Positions 45,551 to 54,374 of a stretch of DNA of 64,000 nucleotides are shown piece by piece. The number at the start of each line of letters is the position of its first letter. Positions within the stretch are counted from its first letter, which is position 1. The stretch comes from Bradyrhizobium sp. (GTDB lineage Bacteria; Pseudomonadota; Alphaproteobacteria; Rhizobiales; Xanthobacteraceae): positions 1-64,000 of the forward strand of contig NZ_SSNA01000069.1 of the NCBI RefSeq assembly GCF_004799445.1. Direction: 5' to 3'. Both the position numbers and the translations under genes were made by a program. The notes beneath the pieces are model-generated. The model was not told the DNA's origin and searched no databases. It worked only from the letters and a program-made list of their open reading frames with translations.

Positions 45551-47335
45551 ATGCTCGATAGAACAGACGACATCTCGGCATCCGCCGAAAACTGGCTGAC
45601 CCAATTCGAGAGCGTGCTCGCCAGCCCCGGAGACGGCGCGCTGAAGGCGCTGTTTCATCCCGACAGCTATTGGCGCGACGTGTTGGCGCTGAGCTGGAAC
45701 CTGCAGACCCTCAACGGCGCCGACGCCATCCTCAAAGAGCTGCAGGCCCTTGGCCGCAAGGCCGCGCCGCGCCATTTCAGGATCGATCCCGATCGCGCCG
45801 CGCCGCGCCGGGTGACCCGCGCCGGCACCGAAACGATCGAGGCGATCTTCCGATTCGAAACCAATCAGGGGCGTGGCAGCGGAATTCTGCGGCTGATCCC
45901 CGACGCCGATGACGGCAACAGGCTCAAGGCCTGGACGCTGCTAACCGCGCTCGACGAGTTGAAGGGGTTCGAGGAGCCGCTCGGGTCGGCGCGGCCGCGG
46001 GGCCAATCCTACTCGCGCGACTTTCGCGGGCCCAACTGGCTCGATCTGCGCAAGCAAGCGGCCGCCTATGCCGACCGCGAGCCGGCCGTTCTGGTGGTCG
46101 GCGGCGGACAGGCCGGGCTTTCGATCGCGGCGCGGTGCAGGCAGTTGCAGATCGACACGCTGGTTGTCGACCGCGAGTCCCGCATCGGCGACAATTGGCG
46201 CAAGCGTTACCACGCGCTGACCCTGCACAACCAGGTGCAGGTCAATCACCTGCCCTACATGCCGTTCCCGCCGAATTGGCCGGTCTATATCCCCAAGGAC
46301 AAGCTCGCCAACTGGTTCGAGGCCTATGTCGAGGCCATGGAGCTGAACTACTGGACCGCGACCACCTTCGAGAGCGGCGTCTACGATGAGGCGGCAGCGC
46401 GCTGGTCGGTGGTGTTACGCGGCGCCGACGGCAGCCAACGCACGATGCACCCGCGGCACGTCGTGATGGCGACCGGCGTCAGCGGCATTCCGAATTGGCC
46501 GGACATCGCTACGCTGCAGAATTTCGCAGGCTCCGTCCTGCATTCCAGCCAGTACACCGACGGCGAGGAATGGAGGGACAAGAAAGCCATCGTGATCGGC
46601 ACCGGCAACAGCGGGCACGACATCGCGCAGGATCTTCATTCGAGCGGGGCGAAGGTGACGCTGGTCCAGCGCAGTCCGACCTTGATCACCAATATCGAAC
46701 CGTCGGCGCAACTGGCCTATGCCGCCTATAATGAGGGGACGCTGGAGGATAACGACCTGATTGCGACCTCCATGCCGCTCGCGCTTGCGAAACGAAGCCA
46801 TGTGATGCTGACCGAGCAATCCAAAAAATTCGATCAGGAGTTACTCGATGGCCTGGCGCGGGTCGGCTTCAAGCTCGATTTCGGCGACGGCGGCACCGGC
46901 TGGCAGTTCAAATACCTGACCCGCGGCGGCGGCTATTATTTCAACGTCGGCTGCTCCGATCTGGTGGTGCGCGGCGAGATCGGGCTCAGGCAATTTTCAG
47001 ATATCGAAGCCTTCGTTGGCGAAGGCGTGCGGATGAAGAGCGGCGAGGCGTTGGCCGCCGATCTGATCATACTGGCGACCGGCTACAAGCCTCAGGAGCA
47101 TCTGGTGCGCCGGCTGTTCGGCGAGGAGGTCACCGCACGCGTCGGCCCGATCTGGGGATTCGGTGAGGGGCAGGAATTGCGCAACATGTATACGCGCACC
47201 GGCCAGCCCGGCCTCTGGTTGATCGCCGGCAGCCTCGCGCAGTGCCGCATCAATTCGAAATATCTGGCGTTGCAGATCAAGGCGATCGAGGAAGGGTTAT
47301 TGCCGCGGAGCAGTCCCCTTCATCGGTCCTTGTGA
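45551..47335 (+). CDS. Flavin-containing monooxygenase with N-terminal SnoaL-like domain
   Basis: The 594-residue product has an N-terminal NTF2/SnoaL-like region (about 12-140) and a class B flavoprotein monooxygenase core: FAD motif VVGGGQAGLSIA (about 182-193), NADPH motif VIGTGNSGHDIA (about 343-354) and FAGSVLHSSQY, the family's FxGxxxHxxxY-type sequence. It could oxygenate N, S or carbonyl groups of a small substrate. The last 16 nt overlap convergently with the downstream DUF2380-type gene. Confidence 0.87.
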   Translation: MLDRTDDISASAENWLTQFESVLASPGDGALKALFHPDSYWRDVLALSWNLQTLNGADAILKELQALGRKAAPRHFRIDPDRAAPRRVTRAGTETIEAIFRFETNQGRGSGILRLIPDADDGNRLKAWTLLTALDELKGFEEPLGSARPRGQSYSRDFRGPNWLDLRKQAAAYADREPAVLVVGGGQAGLSIAARCRQLQIDTLVVDRESRIGDNWRKRYHALTLHNQVQVNHLPYMPFPPNWPVYIPKDKLANWFEAYVEAMELNYWTATTFESGVYDEAAARWSVVLRGADGSQRTMHPRHVVMATGVSGIPNWPDIATLQNFAGSVLHSSQYTDGEEWRDKKAIVIGTGNSGHDIAQDLHSSGAKVTLVQRSPTLITNIEPSAQLAYAAYNEGTLEDNDLIATSMPLALAKRSHVMLTEQSKKFDQELLDGLARVGFKLDFGDGGTGWQFKYLTRGGGYYFNVGCSDLVVRGEIGLRQFSDIEAFVGEGVRMKSGEALAADLIILATGYKPQEHLVRRLFGEEVTARVGPIWGFGEGQELRNMYTRTGQPGLWLIAGSLAQCRINSKYLALQIKAIEEGLLPRSSPLHRSL

Positions 47336-47841
47336 TCCAGGATTTCCCGGACGATGAAGGATTCGGCGTGGCGCCAGGCCGTGTCGTTGTCGCCGCGGAA
47401 GGTAACCAGACGATTGAAAACGACGCTCCGCGTTTTCACGTCGACGATATCGAATTTTGCCCATTGGACGAGCGTGCTGACCTTGTGAAAGCTGCTAATC
47501 AGCAGATAGGCAGCACCGGCCGCTTGCGCCTTGCCGACCAACTCCTCCACATCGATATCGCCAACTGAACAGGCGTTTGGCGGACAATCGAGCGCGACGT
47601 TTCGCACCCTCCCGCTCGCCGCCAAATCCGTGCGTAACGAAGCTTCGAATTCGCGCAAGCGTCGGTAATGGTCGGCGCTCTGATCGATGACCTCGCCCGA
47701 CGTGTCGCTATATTGGATTTCCGCGACCGCAAGGACGGGCGGCTCGCTCTGCGCCTGACCTTGCCGAACAGCACAGGCGTAGCAAATGGCGGCGGCAAAC
47801 AGCACGAGACCGGCTGACCGTAGTTTCATCGACGTTTCCAT
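47320..47841 (-). CDS. Secreted DUF2380-type protein 1
   Basis: The 173-residue product has a signal peptide (MKLRSAGLVLFAAAICYACA) and a DUF2380-like body: LAVAEIQYSDTSGE at the start, AAYLLISSFHKVSTLVQWAKFDIVDVKTRSVVF near the end. Cys residues in LDCPPNACS could form a disulfide. It resembles its upstream neighbour in arrangement and is probably a paralogue. It follows that gene by 40 nt on the same strand. Confidence 0.78.
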   Translation of the reverse strand: METSMKLRSAGLVLFAAAICYACAVRQGQAQSEPPVLAVAEIQYSDTSGEVIDQSADHYRRLREFEASLRTDLAASGRVRNVALDCPPNACSVGDIDVEELVGKAQAAGAAYLLISSFHKVSTLVQWAKFDIVDVKTRSVVFNRLVTFRGDNDTAWRHAESFIVREILDHKDR

Positions 47842-47881
47842 GGGCGGACGGCTTTCCTATTGGTGGCCTTTGTGTTCGGCG

Positions 47882-48403
47882 CTAGTCCAACTTCAGCAGA
47901 CGGCGCTGGATCAGCCAGCGCGCCCCCCGGCTCCAGGCCGAGTTGGCGCCCGCGCGCAGGTCGGTTTGCGCGACGTCGACGAGCGCCCCGGATTGAGCAT
48001 CGCGAATTTTGTAGGTCACCGCGTAATCGGTTCGACTGATGCGCGTGACGATTCCGATCATGGACTGGTCCGCGTCAAGACCGGCGGCGATCCTGGCTTC
48101 GCAACCGTCGCAGTCGTGCAATTTGCCGGCTTTGGCTGTTTCGCCGCTCGCCGCGCCGACGTCGACCAATTGGTATCGTCCCGATTCCGCGATCAGCCGA
48201 CGCGCCTCTTCCGTCGAAAGCCGCAATTGCTCGCGGTCAATCTCGTCGGGAGGAGTGTAGGCCGCAGCAGCGCTGAAATCCTCCAGTTCAAACGGAAACA
48301 CCGCAAGCTTGATAGGGCGCAATGCGGCGGGTTCGCCCGCTCTCGCGACTGCGAGCCCTGCAAGCGCCATTGCCGGAACCAGGATGAAAGCAACGCTGCG
48401 CAT
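47882..48403 (-). CDS. Secreted DUF2380/DUF3280-type protein 2
   Basis: The 173-residue product has a signal peptide (MRSVAFILVPAMALAGLAVARAG) and a body beginning IKLAVFPFELEDFS, with a CDGC motif and the end SAWSRGARWLIQRRLL. Family members are periplasmic proteins of unknown function, sometimes near quinoprotein dehydrogenase genes. It is divergent from a histidine kinase gene, with 154 nt between them. Confidence 0.78.
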   Translation of the reverse strand: MRSVAFILVPAMALAGLAVARAGEPAALRPIKLAVFPFELEDFSAAAAYTPPDEIDREQLRLSTEEARRLIAESGRYQLVDVGAASGETAKAGKLHDCDGCEARIAAGLDADQSMIGIVTRISRTDYAVTYKIRDAQSGALVDVAQTDLRAGANSAWSRGARWLIQRRLLKLD

Positions 48404-48557
48404 GGGTGAACCCCCGGAGTTGCCAGACCGTGACCATATCGCCCGATCCGCTCGGTTCGCGAAATGGCGAGTTTCCCGGGATTGACCGGGTGAAATGCCC
48501 GATCTTGCCTCACCCCTCTTTCTTCCCGGCGAAATTTGCCTCTAAAATGCGAGGGGA

Positions 48558-49964
48558 ATGGGAGAGAGCTTGCGACAGGCCCCTAATTCCGCGGCGCGCC
48601 CTGTGCGCGCCATCGATTTGAAGCTGCGGCTGGCGCTACGCGTCGCGGCGCTGGCGGCGGTTTGCTTCCTCGCTGTCGCAGCCTACGCTTTGTTCGACAG
48701 CGACCGCGCCGCCAGAGCCAAGGCAAGCCGTATCGCCGCGATCGTCGCCAAGGACATCTCGTTGCAGCAGTCAGAGGCGCAATGGTATTCCCTGTCCTCC
48801 AACTCAACTCCGGATTTGCAGCGGATCGCGGCGCCTTTGATGGAGCCGGGCCTCTGTGTCGCCTATCGGGATAAAGTCGGAGATTTTCGCCAGGGTATCT
48901 GCAGCGGCGCGCTCGCCGACGAAATTGCCGCGCCCGCGAGTTTCGCTGCGCTCTATCGCGCCATCTTTCATCCCGGCGAACCGATCTCGATGCCGCTCCT
49001 CGTTGAAGGCAGACCCCAGGGCGTGGCGGTCGCGACCATGGACCCCGCGACGCAGATAGGCCAGAGCTGGCACGAGGCGAGCCGCCTTCTCTCCATCATG
49101 GCTTTCGCCCTGGCGGGGCTTTGCGTCGCGGTCTATGCCACGCTCGCGCGCGCCCTGCGGCCGACGCATGTCATTCAAGCCGGGCTAAAGCAGCTTGCGG
49201 CGAACGATCTTTCCGCGCGCCTGCCCAGTTTCGATCTCGCGGAACTCTCGGCGATTTCCGACGTCTTCAACACGCTGGCGCAAAAGCTGGAGACCGCCCT
49301 CGCCGAACGCAACGCGTTGACGCGAAAGCTCATCGCCGTGCAGGACGAGGAGCGGCGCCATCTTGCCCGCGAGCTGCACGACGAATTCGGTCAGTCGCTC
49401 ACCGCCATCGCGGCGCAGGCCGCCGCCGCCGCCCATACGGCGGAGCGCGAATGTCCGCCGCTGTTCGAGGAATGCCGGGGCATCTCGCGCACGACGGCGG
49501 GCATGATGGAAACGCTGCGCGGCGCGCTGGTGCGCCTGCGCCCGCCCGACATCGAGGAACTCGGCCTGACCCTCAGCCTCGAAAGCCTCGTGGCGAGCTG
49601 GAATGGCGTCGAGAAGGGCCGCACCCGATTTGAGATTGCCGTCACTGGCAAGGTCGACGATCTGCCGCCCAGCGTCTGCGCCAGTCTTTATCGTATCGCG
49701 CAGGAGGCGATCACCAATGCAGCGAAGCACGCCCAGGCCCGGCGCGTGCAACTGTGTCTCGAGGCGGGGCCCGCCGACATCGTCTTGAGCGTCGAAGACG
49801 ACGGCGAGGCGACGGGCGTCAGTCTGCCGCCAAAAGCCGGCATGGGACTTCTCGGCATGCAGGAGCGGGTCGTTTCCCTCGGCGGGACGCTGCGTTTCGA
49901 GCGCCGCGCGGCGGGCGGCGCCCGGCTTGTCGCGACGATTCCCAATATGGGGTCGGAACCTTGA
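48558..49964 (+). CDS. Sensor histidine kinase, NarX/UhpB (HisKA_3) type
   Basis: The 468-residue product has two membrane helices (about 26-46 and 177-197) enclosing a 130-residue periplasmic sensor region, a HAMP linker (198-250), a HisKA_3 domain with His274 (ARELHDEFGQS) and an HATPase_c domain (EAITNAAKHAQ, GMGLLGMQERV). It phosphorylates the NarL-type regulator encoded next, whose TTG start overlaps its stop. In layout it recalls FlhS-FlhR, which controls formaldehyde oxidation in Paracoccus, but this is only an analogy. Confidence 0.9.
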   Translation: MGESLRQAPNSAARPVRAIDLKLRLALRVAALAAVCFLAVAAYALFDSDRAARAKASRIAAIVAKDISLQQSEAQWYSLSSNSTPDLQRIAAPLMEPGLCVAYRDKVGDFRQGICSGALADEIAAPASFAALYRAIFHPGEPISMPLLVEGRPQGVAVATMDPATQIGQSWHEASRLLSIMAFALAGLCVAVYATLARALRPTHVIQAGLKQLAANDLSARLPSFDLAELSAISDVFNTLAQKLETALAERNALTRKLIAVQDEERRHLARELHDEFGQSLTAIAAQAAAAAHTAERECPPLFEECRGISRTTAGMMETLRGALVRLRPPDIEELGLTLSLESLVASWNGVEKGRTRFEIAVTGKVDDLPPSVCASLYRIAQEAITNAAKHAQARRVQLCLEAGPADIVLSVEDDGEATGVSLPPKAGMGLLGMQERVVSLGGTLRFERRAAGGARLVATIPNMGSEP

Positions 49965-50632
49965 GCACGCCCCATGCCAGGAGCTTCACGCGTGTGATGC
50001 TGGTGGATGACCATGCTATCGTGCGCGAGGGCTATCGGTCGCTGTTGCATAAGCAGGATCGCCTTCAGGTCGTCGCCGAGGCCGGCAACGGGGCCGATGC
50101 CTATCGGGTCTATAAAGAGGTCAGCCCCGACCTTGTCATCATGGACCTATCGATGCCGGGAATTGGCGGAGTCGAAGCGATCCGGCGGATCCGGCAATGG
50201 GACCATTCCGCACGTATCCTGGTATTCACAATGCACCAGAGCGCCGCTTATGCGGTCCAGGCGATCAAGGCGGGCGCACGCGGCTTTGTCACGAAAAGCA
50301 ACCCGCCGGACACGCTGCTGCACGCCATCGCCGAGGTCATGGCCGGGCGCATCGCGCTCAGCCCCGACATCGACCACGAACTCGCCATCAACCGGCTCGC
50401 CGACGAACCTTCGGCCGTCGACGCGCTGAGCCCACGGGAATTCGAAATCCTGCGCATGTTGCTGGCGGAGAAATCCGTGGATGACATCGCCGAGACGCTG
50501 CATATCAGCGTCAAAACCGCGGCCAATACCCGCTATCTCATCCGCGCCAAGCTTGGCGTCGCGTCCGACATCGAACTCGTACGCCTTGCGCTTCGCCAGC
50601 GGGTCATCGCAGCGGCGGATGTCGAGAGATAG
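49961..50632 (+). CDS. NarL/LuxR-family response regulator
   Basis: The 223-residue product has a receiver domain with Asp16-Asp17 (LVDDHAIVREG), phosphoacceptor Asp62 (IMDLSMPG) and Lys in FVTKSNPP, and a C-terminal LuxR HTH (about 157-215; LSPREFEILRMLLAEKSVDDIAETLHISVKT). Its TTG start at 49961 overlaps the kinase stop by 4 nt (TTGA); a downstream ATG at 49997 is an alternative. Partner of the preceding kinase; the divergent DUF2380 genes are the obvious target candidates. Confidence 0.9.
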   Translation: MSTPHARSFTRVMLVDDHAIVREGYRSLLHKQDRLQVVAEAGNGADAYRVYKEVSPDLVIMDLSMPGIGGVEAIRRIRQWDHSARILVFTMHQSAAYAVQAIKAGARGFVTKSNPPDTLLHAIAEVMAGRIALSPDIDHELAINRLADEPSAVDALSPREFEILRMLLAEKSVDDIAETLHISVKTAANTRYLIRAKLGVASDIELVRLALRQRVIAAADVER

Positions 50633-50719
50633 CCAGACAAACGTCGTTCGCCACGAGCCATCGCGCTTGAGACCGCCAAACTCCCCGTGCCGCGCGGCGC
50701 CGCAAGGCGACCACATCCC

Positions 50720-51694
50720 TCATTCGGCCCTGACGTTGGACGCCTTGATGATCGGCCACCACCGCTCCATCTCGGCTTTCTGAAAAGCCCGCAAGGCTTC
50801 CGGCGATTGGTGGTCGCGCGGCGATATCTGAATACCGAGGTCGGCAAAACGCTTCTCGACCGAGGGATCGGCGAGCACCTGTCGCAGCGTGGCATTGAGC
50901 TTTTGTACAATCTCCTGCGGTGTATCCTTCGGCACCCACAGTCCGTACCAGAGCGAGGCAACGAATCCGGGCAGCCCGGCTTCGTCGGCCGTCGGAATAT
51001 CCGATGAAGGCAGCCGCGTCTGGCCGGTGACGGCATAGGGCTTGATGCTGCCGGTGGCGACCAGCGATCTGAAATTCGACGCCGGCTCGATCATGAAATC
51101 GATCTGACCCGCCAGCAGATCCTGCATGGCCGGTGCGTTGCCGCGATAGGGCACGAATTGAAACCTGGTCGCGGTCTCCTTCTGAAACGAAATTCCGGCG
51201 AGGTGGCCGGTCGCCCCGACGCCGGCGATCCCAACCGAGGCCTTGTCGGGATTGGCCTTGAGATACGCAATCAATCCCCTCAGGTCGTCCGCCGGCAGGC
51301 CTTTCCGGCCGGCGATCAGAAGCGGCTCGCTGCCGATTTCGATGACCGGCTCAAGATCCTTCAACAGATCGAACGGAAGGGTGTAAAGCCCGCCGGTGAG
51401 CATATGGGTGGTCGAAGTGCCGATGCTGAGCGTGTAACCATCGGCCGGCGCACGAACGGCGCGGCCGACGCCGATACTGCCGGCGGCGCCCCCGACATTC
51501 TCGATGATGACGGGTTGCCTGAGGATTCCGCGCATCTGCTCGGCCAGGTATCGCGCCAGCGTATCGGTCGCGCCGCCTGCGGGAAACGGCACGATCATGG
51601 TGACCGGACGGGCCGGATAGACCTGCGCCGCGACGATGCCGGTCCATGCCAGGCCGAGCATGACAGCGACCACCGCCATCTGCCATCTGCGCAT
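50720..51694 (-). CDS. Tripartite tricarboxylate transporter (Bug-type) substrate-binding protein
   Basis: The 324-residue product has a signal peptide (MAVVAVMLGLAWTGIVAAQ) followed by PARPVTMIVPFPAGGATDTLAR and VIIENVGGAAGSIG, the signatures of the Bug family of periplasmic binding proteins. No TctA/TctB membrane genes are adjacent. The ATG at 51694 gives a standard signal peptide; another ATG at 51733 would overlap the CLC gene stop. Confidence 0.88.
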   Translation of the reverse strand: MRRWQMAVVAVMLGLAWTGIVAAQVYPARPVTMIVPFPAGGATDTLARYLAEQMRGILRQPVIIENVGGAAGSIGVGRAVRAPADGYTLSIGTSTTHMLTGGLYTLPFDLLKDLEPVIEIGSEPLLIAGRKGLPADDLRGLIAYLKANPDKASVGIAGVGATGHLAGISFQKETATRFQFVPYRGNAPAMQDLLAGQIDFMIEPASNFRSLVATGSIKPYAVTGQTRLPSSDIPTADEAGLPGFVASLWYGLWVPKDTPQEIVQKLNATLRQVLADPSVEKRFADLGIQISPRDHQSPEALRAFQKAEMERWWPIIKASNVRAE

Positions 51695-51725
51695 GGGGCG
51701 TCTCCGGGAGTTACGGATGCTCCGA

Positions 51726-53486
51726 TCAGACATCGCCGACCACCTCGCGCCGCCGTCGTTCGGATTCTTCCGCGTAGCGCCGCATCGCGTGGGCCTCGGT
51801 CAGAATGCCGATCGGCCGGTGTTCATCGCCGGCTTCGACCACGGCCAGCGATTCGGCTTCCGCCGCGTCGAAAACACCAATGGCTTCCTGGATGTTCATG
51901 CCGGGATGCAGCACGACCCGCTGGTGACGAAGGATGCCGCGAAGGCCTTTCGTCGTATCGGTATCCGGCGCGTGGGCGTCCGCCACCAGCACCAGCCCCG
52001 CATAATGACCGGCATCGTCGACCGCGACCACCTGGGTCTTCGACCCCGGCGGAAACTTGGCGCGGAATTCCGCAACCGGCATGTCGACGTTCACGGTGGC
52101 CATGTCCGGCCGCATCATGCGCCTTACCGTGAGATCGCGGATCCAGCCGACATCGGCGGCGCTGCGGATGGTCTCGCCGCGCAGATGCAATCGCCAGGTC
52201 GCGAACGAGTAACCGAACCATTCGCGGGTGATCTGGGTGGAGATGATCACCGCGACCAGCACCACGGTGGTCAGCCAGAGGTCGCCGGTCGATTCCAGCG
52301 CGATGAACGACATCGTCAGTGGCCCGCCGATCACGGACGCCGACAGCGCGCTCATGCCGACGATCGCATAGACGTTCGGATCGAGGTTGAGGCCCGGCCA
52401 GATCGTGTCAAAGCCGGCGGCGAACAGGCGGCCACCGAGCGCGCCCAGAAAAAGCGTGGCGAAAAACAAGCCGCCGCGAAAGCCGGTTCCCAGCGATATC
52501 ACGGACGCGATGATCTTCAGGACGAACACCACCGCGATGAACCGCAACGGCATGGAGACGATCCCGGAAAAATGCAGCGCGCCGTGCCCGGACGACAGCA
52601 CTTCCGGCGTCATCAGGGCGAGCAGACCGACCGCAAGACCGCCAAGCGCCGGGCGCAGCGGCGGCCAGAGTCCGATCTTTGACAGCAGCGTCTCGGACAG
52701 CGCGACGCCGCGCATAATTCCGATGCCGAACAGCGCCGCGAGAACCCCGAGCAATCCGGCGACGGCAAGGTCGCGCCCAAGGACCTCGCCGACCGGCCCG
52801 ACGCTGACGCCAAGCGACAGCACGGCAAATGCGTGGGCGACAAAATAGCCGACCACCGCGGCAACGCCGACCGGCGTCAGACTGGCAGGCGTATAGCCCC
52901 CGATGATAAGCTCAAAGGCGTAGAATGCGCCGGCCAGCGGCGCCCCGAACGCGCCCGCGATCGCGGCCGCCGCACCGCAGCCCACCATGAGGCGATGATC
53001 GGCGCGGCGCAGATGAAAGGCGCGGCCCAGCGAGGCGGCAAGACCGCTGGAAAGCTGGGTGAATCCTGCTTCAAGTCCGACCGAGGCGCCGACGCCGCTG
53101 GACCAAATCGTCTGCAACGCAACGATCAGGCTGCCGCGAAACGACATTCGGCCACCATGCAGGGCATTGGCCTCGATCGGATCGATTTCCCGCTCTGGCC
53201 GCCAGCGCGCGAGCCACAGAAATGCCACTCCCAGCAAAAGCCCTCCGAGACTGGGAACCAGCAGGGCGCGCAGCGGCTCAATCTTGATTTGGCTTGAAAG
53301 ACGCCCCCCCGCGTCGAGGTCGAACAGCGCCACATGGAGCGCTTCGACCGCGGCGCCCATGGCCGCCACCACCAATCCGCCTGCCGTTCCGACCAGCGCC
53401 GCGAGCACCACCAGACTGGTTTCGTGGGCGCGAACGAATGCCCGGAGCCGGCGCGGCGCCTCGAGGTAGGGGGACTTGGTGTTCAT
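51726..53486 (-). CDS. CLC-family chloride channel/transporter with CBS domains
   Basis: The 586-residue product has about ten to twelve membrane helices, the gating Glu in ASVGLEAGFTQ (GLEAG where GREGP is usual) and GFRGGLFFATLFLGA in the second half, then a CBS pair in the C-terminal 130 residues (DVGWIRDLTVRRMMRP ... ILTEAHAMRRYAEE). The GSGIP selectivity motif is not seen, and Leu seems to stand where E. coli ClcA has the internal proton Glu203. A non-exchanging channel-like variant is possible. Confidence 0.85.
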   Translation of the reverse strand: MNTKSPYLEAPRRLRAFVRAHETSLVVLAALVGTAGGLVVAAMGAAVEALHVALFDLDAGGRLSSQIKIEPLRALLVPSLGGLLLGVAFLWLARWRPEREIDPIEANALHGGRMSFRGSLIVALQTIWSSGVGASVGLEAGFTQLSSGLAASLGRAFHLRRADHRLMVGCGAAAAIAGAFGAPLAGAFYAFELIIGGYTPASLTPVGVAAVVGYFVAHAFAVLSLGVSVGPVGEVLGRDLAVAGLLGVLAALFGIGIMRGVALSETLLSKIGLWPPLRPALGGLAVGLLALMTPEVLSSGHGALHFSGIVSMPLRFIAVVFVLKIIASVISLGTGFRGGLFFATLFLGALGGRLFAAGFDTIWPGLNLDPNVYAIVGMSALSASVIGGPLTMSFIALESTGDLWLTTVVLVAVIISTQITREWFGYSFATWRLHLRGETIRSAADVGWIRDLTVRRMMRPDMATVNVDMPVAEFRAKFPPGSKTQVVAVDDAGHYAGLVLVADAHAPDTDTTKGLRGILRHQRVVLHPGMNIQEAIGVFDAAEAESLAVVEAGDEHRPIGILTEAHAMRRYAEESERRRREVVGDV

Positions 53487-53681
53487 TTTGCCGTGTCCGT
53501 GATGCGGCCAAAAAGGGACCGCCCGCCTCGTTTAGCGGTGCTAACGCCGCTCCTGCAATCGTCCCCTCGGACCGGCGCCGGGGCGGATAAGGCCGCCAAC
53601 GCTCTTCACAATCCCGTCACGCTGCCTGTAGTATGTCAACTCATGCTGCTTCGCAGCTCTTATGGAGGCCAGGAGCGTTAC

Positions 53682-54239
53682 TTGAACGCACATGTCTCGC
53701 AAGGTGGTTGGCCGGTACTGGTACTGAACGCGGACTTCCGGCCGCTGAGTTATTACCCGCTGTCTCTCTGGTCGTGGCAGGACGCGATCAAGGCGGTGTT
53801 CCTCGACCGCGTCAATATCGTCGAGCACTACGACCGTGCCGTGCGCAGCCCCTCGTTCGAAATTCAATTGCCGAGCGTGGTGTCGCTGAAATCCTTCGTC
53901 AAGCCGAGCACGCATCCCGCCTTTACCCGGTTCAACGTGTTCCTGCGCGACCGCTTCGCCTGCCAGTATTGCTCGGCCGGCGACGATCTAACCTTCGACC
54001 ACATCATCCCGCGCAGCAAGGGCGGCCAGACCACATGGGAAAACGTGGTCGCCGCCTGTTCGCCGTGCAATCTGCGCAAGGGAAATCTGACGCCGCAGCA
54101 GGCACGGATGTTTCCGAGGCAAGCCCCGTTCGCGCCGACGGTTCATCAGCTGCATCGCAATGGCCGACTGTTCCCGCCGAACTATCTGCACGACAGCTGG
54201 CTCGATTATTTATACTGGGACACCGAGCTGGATCCGTAA
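53682..54239 (+). CDS. HNH endonuclease family protein
   Basis: The 185-residue product has an HNH motif with two Cys pairs: CQYC, FDHIIPRSKGG, ENVVAACSPCNLRKG. Similar short HNH proteins are conserved in Bradyrhizobium-type genomes; their substrate is unknown. I chose the TTG at 53682 because AGGAG lies 6 nt upstream and the product then begins MNAHVSQGGWPVLVLNADFRP; a longer open frame overlaps the region before the CLC gene start and is not conserved-looking. Confidence 0.85.
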   Translation: MNAHVSQGGWPVLVLNADFRPLSYYPLSLWSWQDAIKAVFLDRVNIVEHYDRAVRSPSFEIQLPSVVSLKSFVKPSTHPAFTRFNVFLRDRFACQYCSAGDDLTFDHIIPRSKGGQTTWENVVAACSPCNLRKGNLTPQQARMFPRQAPFAPTVHQLHRNGRLFPPNYLHDSWLDYLYWDTELDP

Positions 54240-54374
54240 GAAGCGGCTCGCCCGCCGGCAGGATGGAAGTCTTCCAAGACGGGCGTTTGCGGCATAAGAT
54301 CGTCGCCTGTTTTGCGCCCGCCTGATCGCCTCGTTCGCGGAACACGCGCACGCCGATCGGCCAGGAGATTCTCC

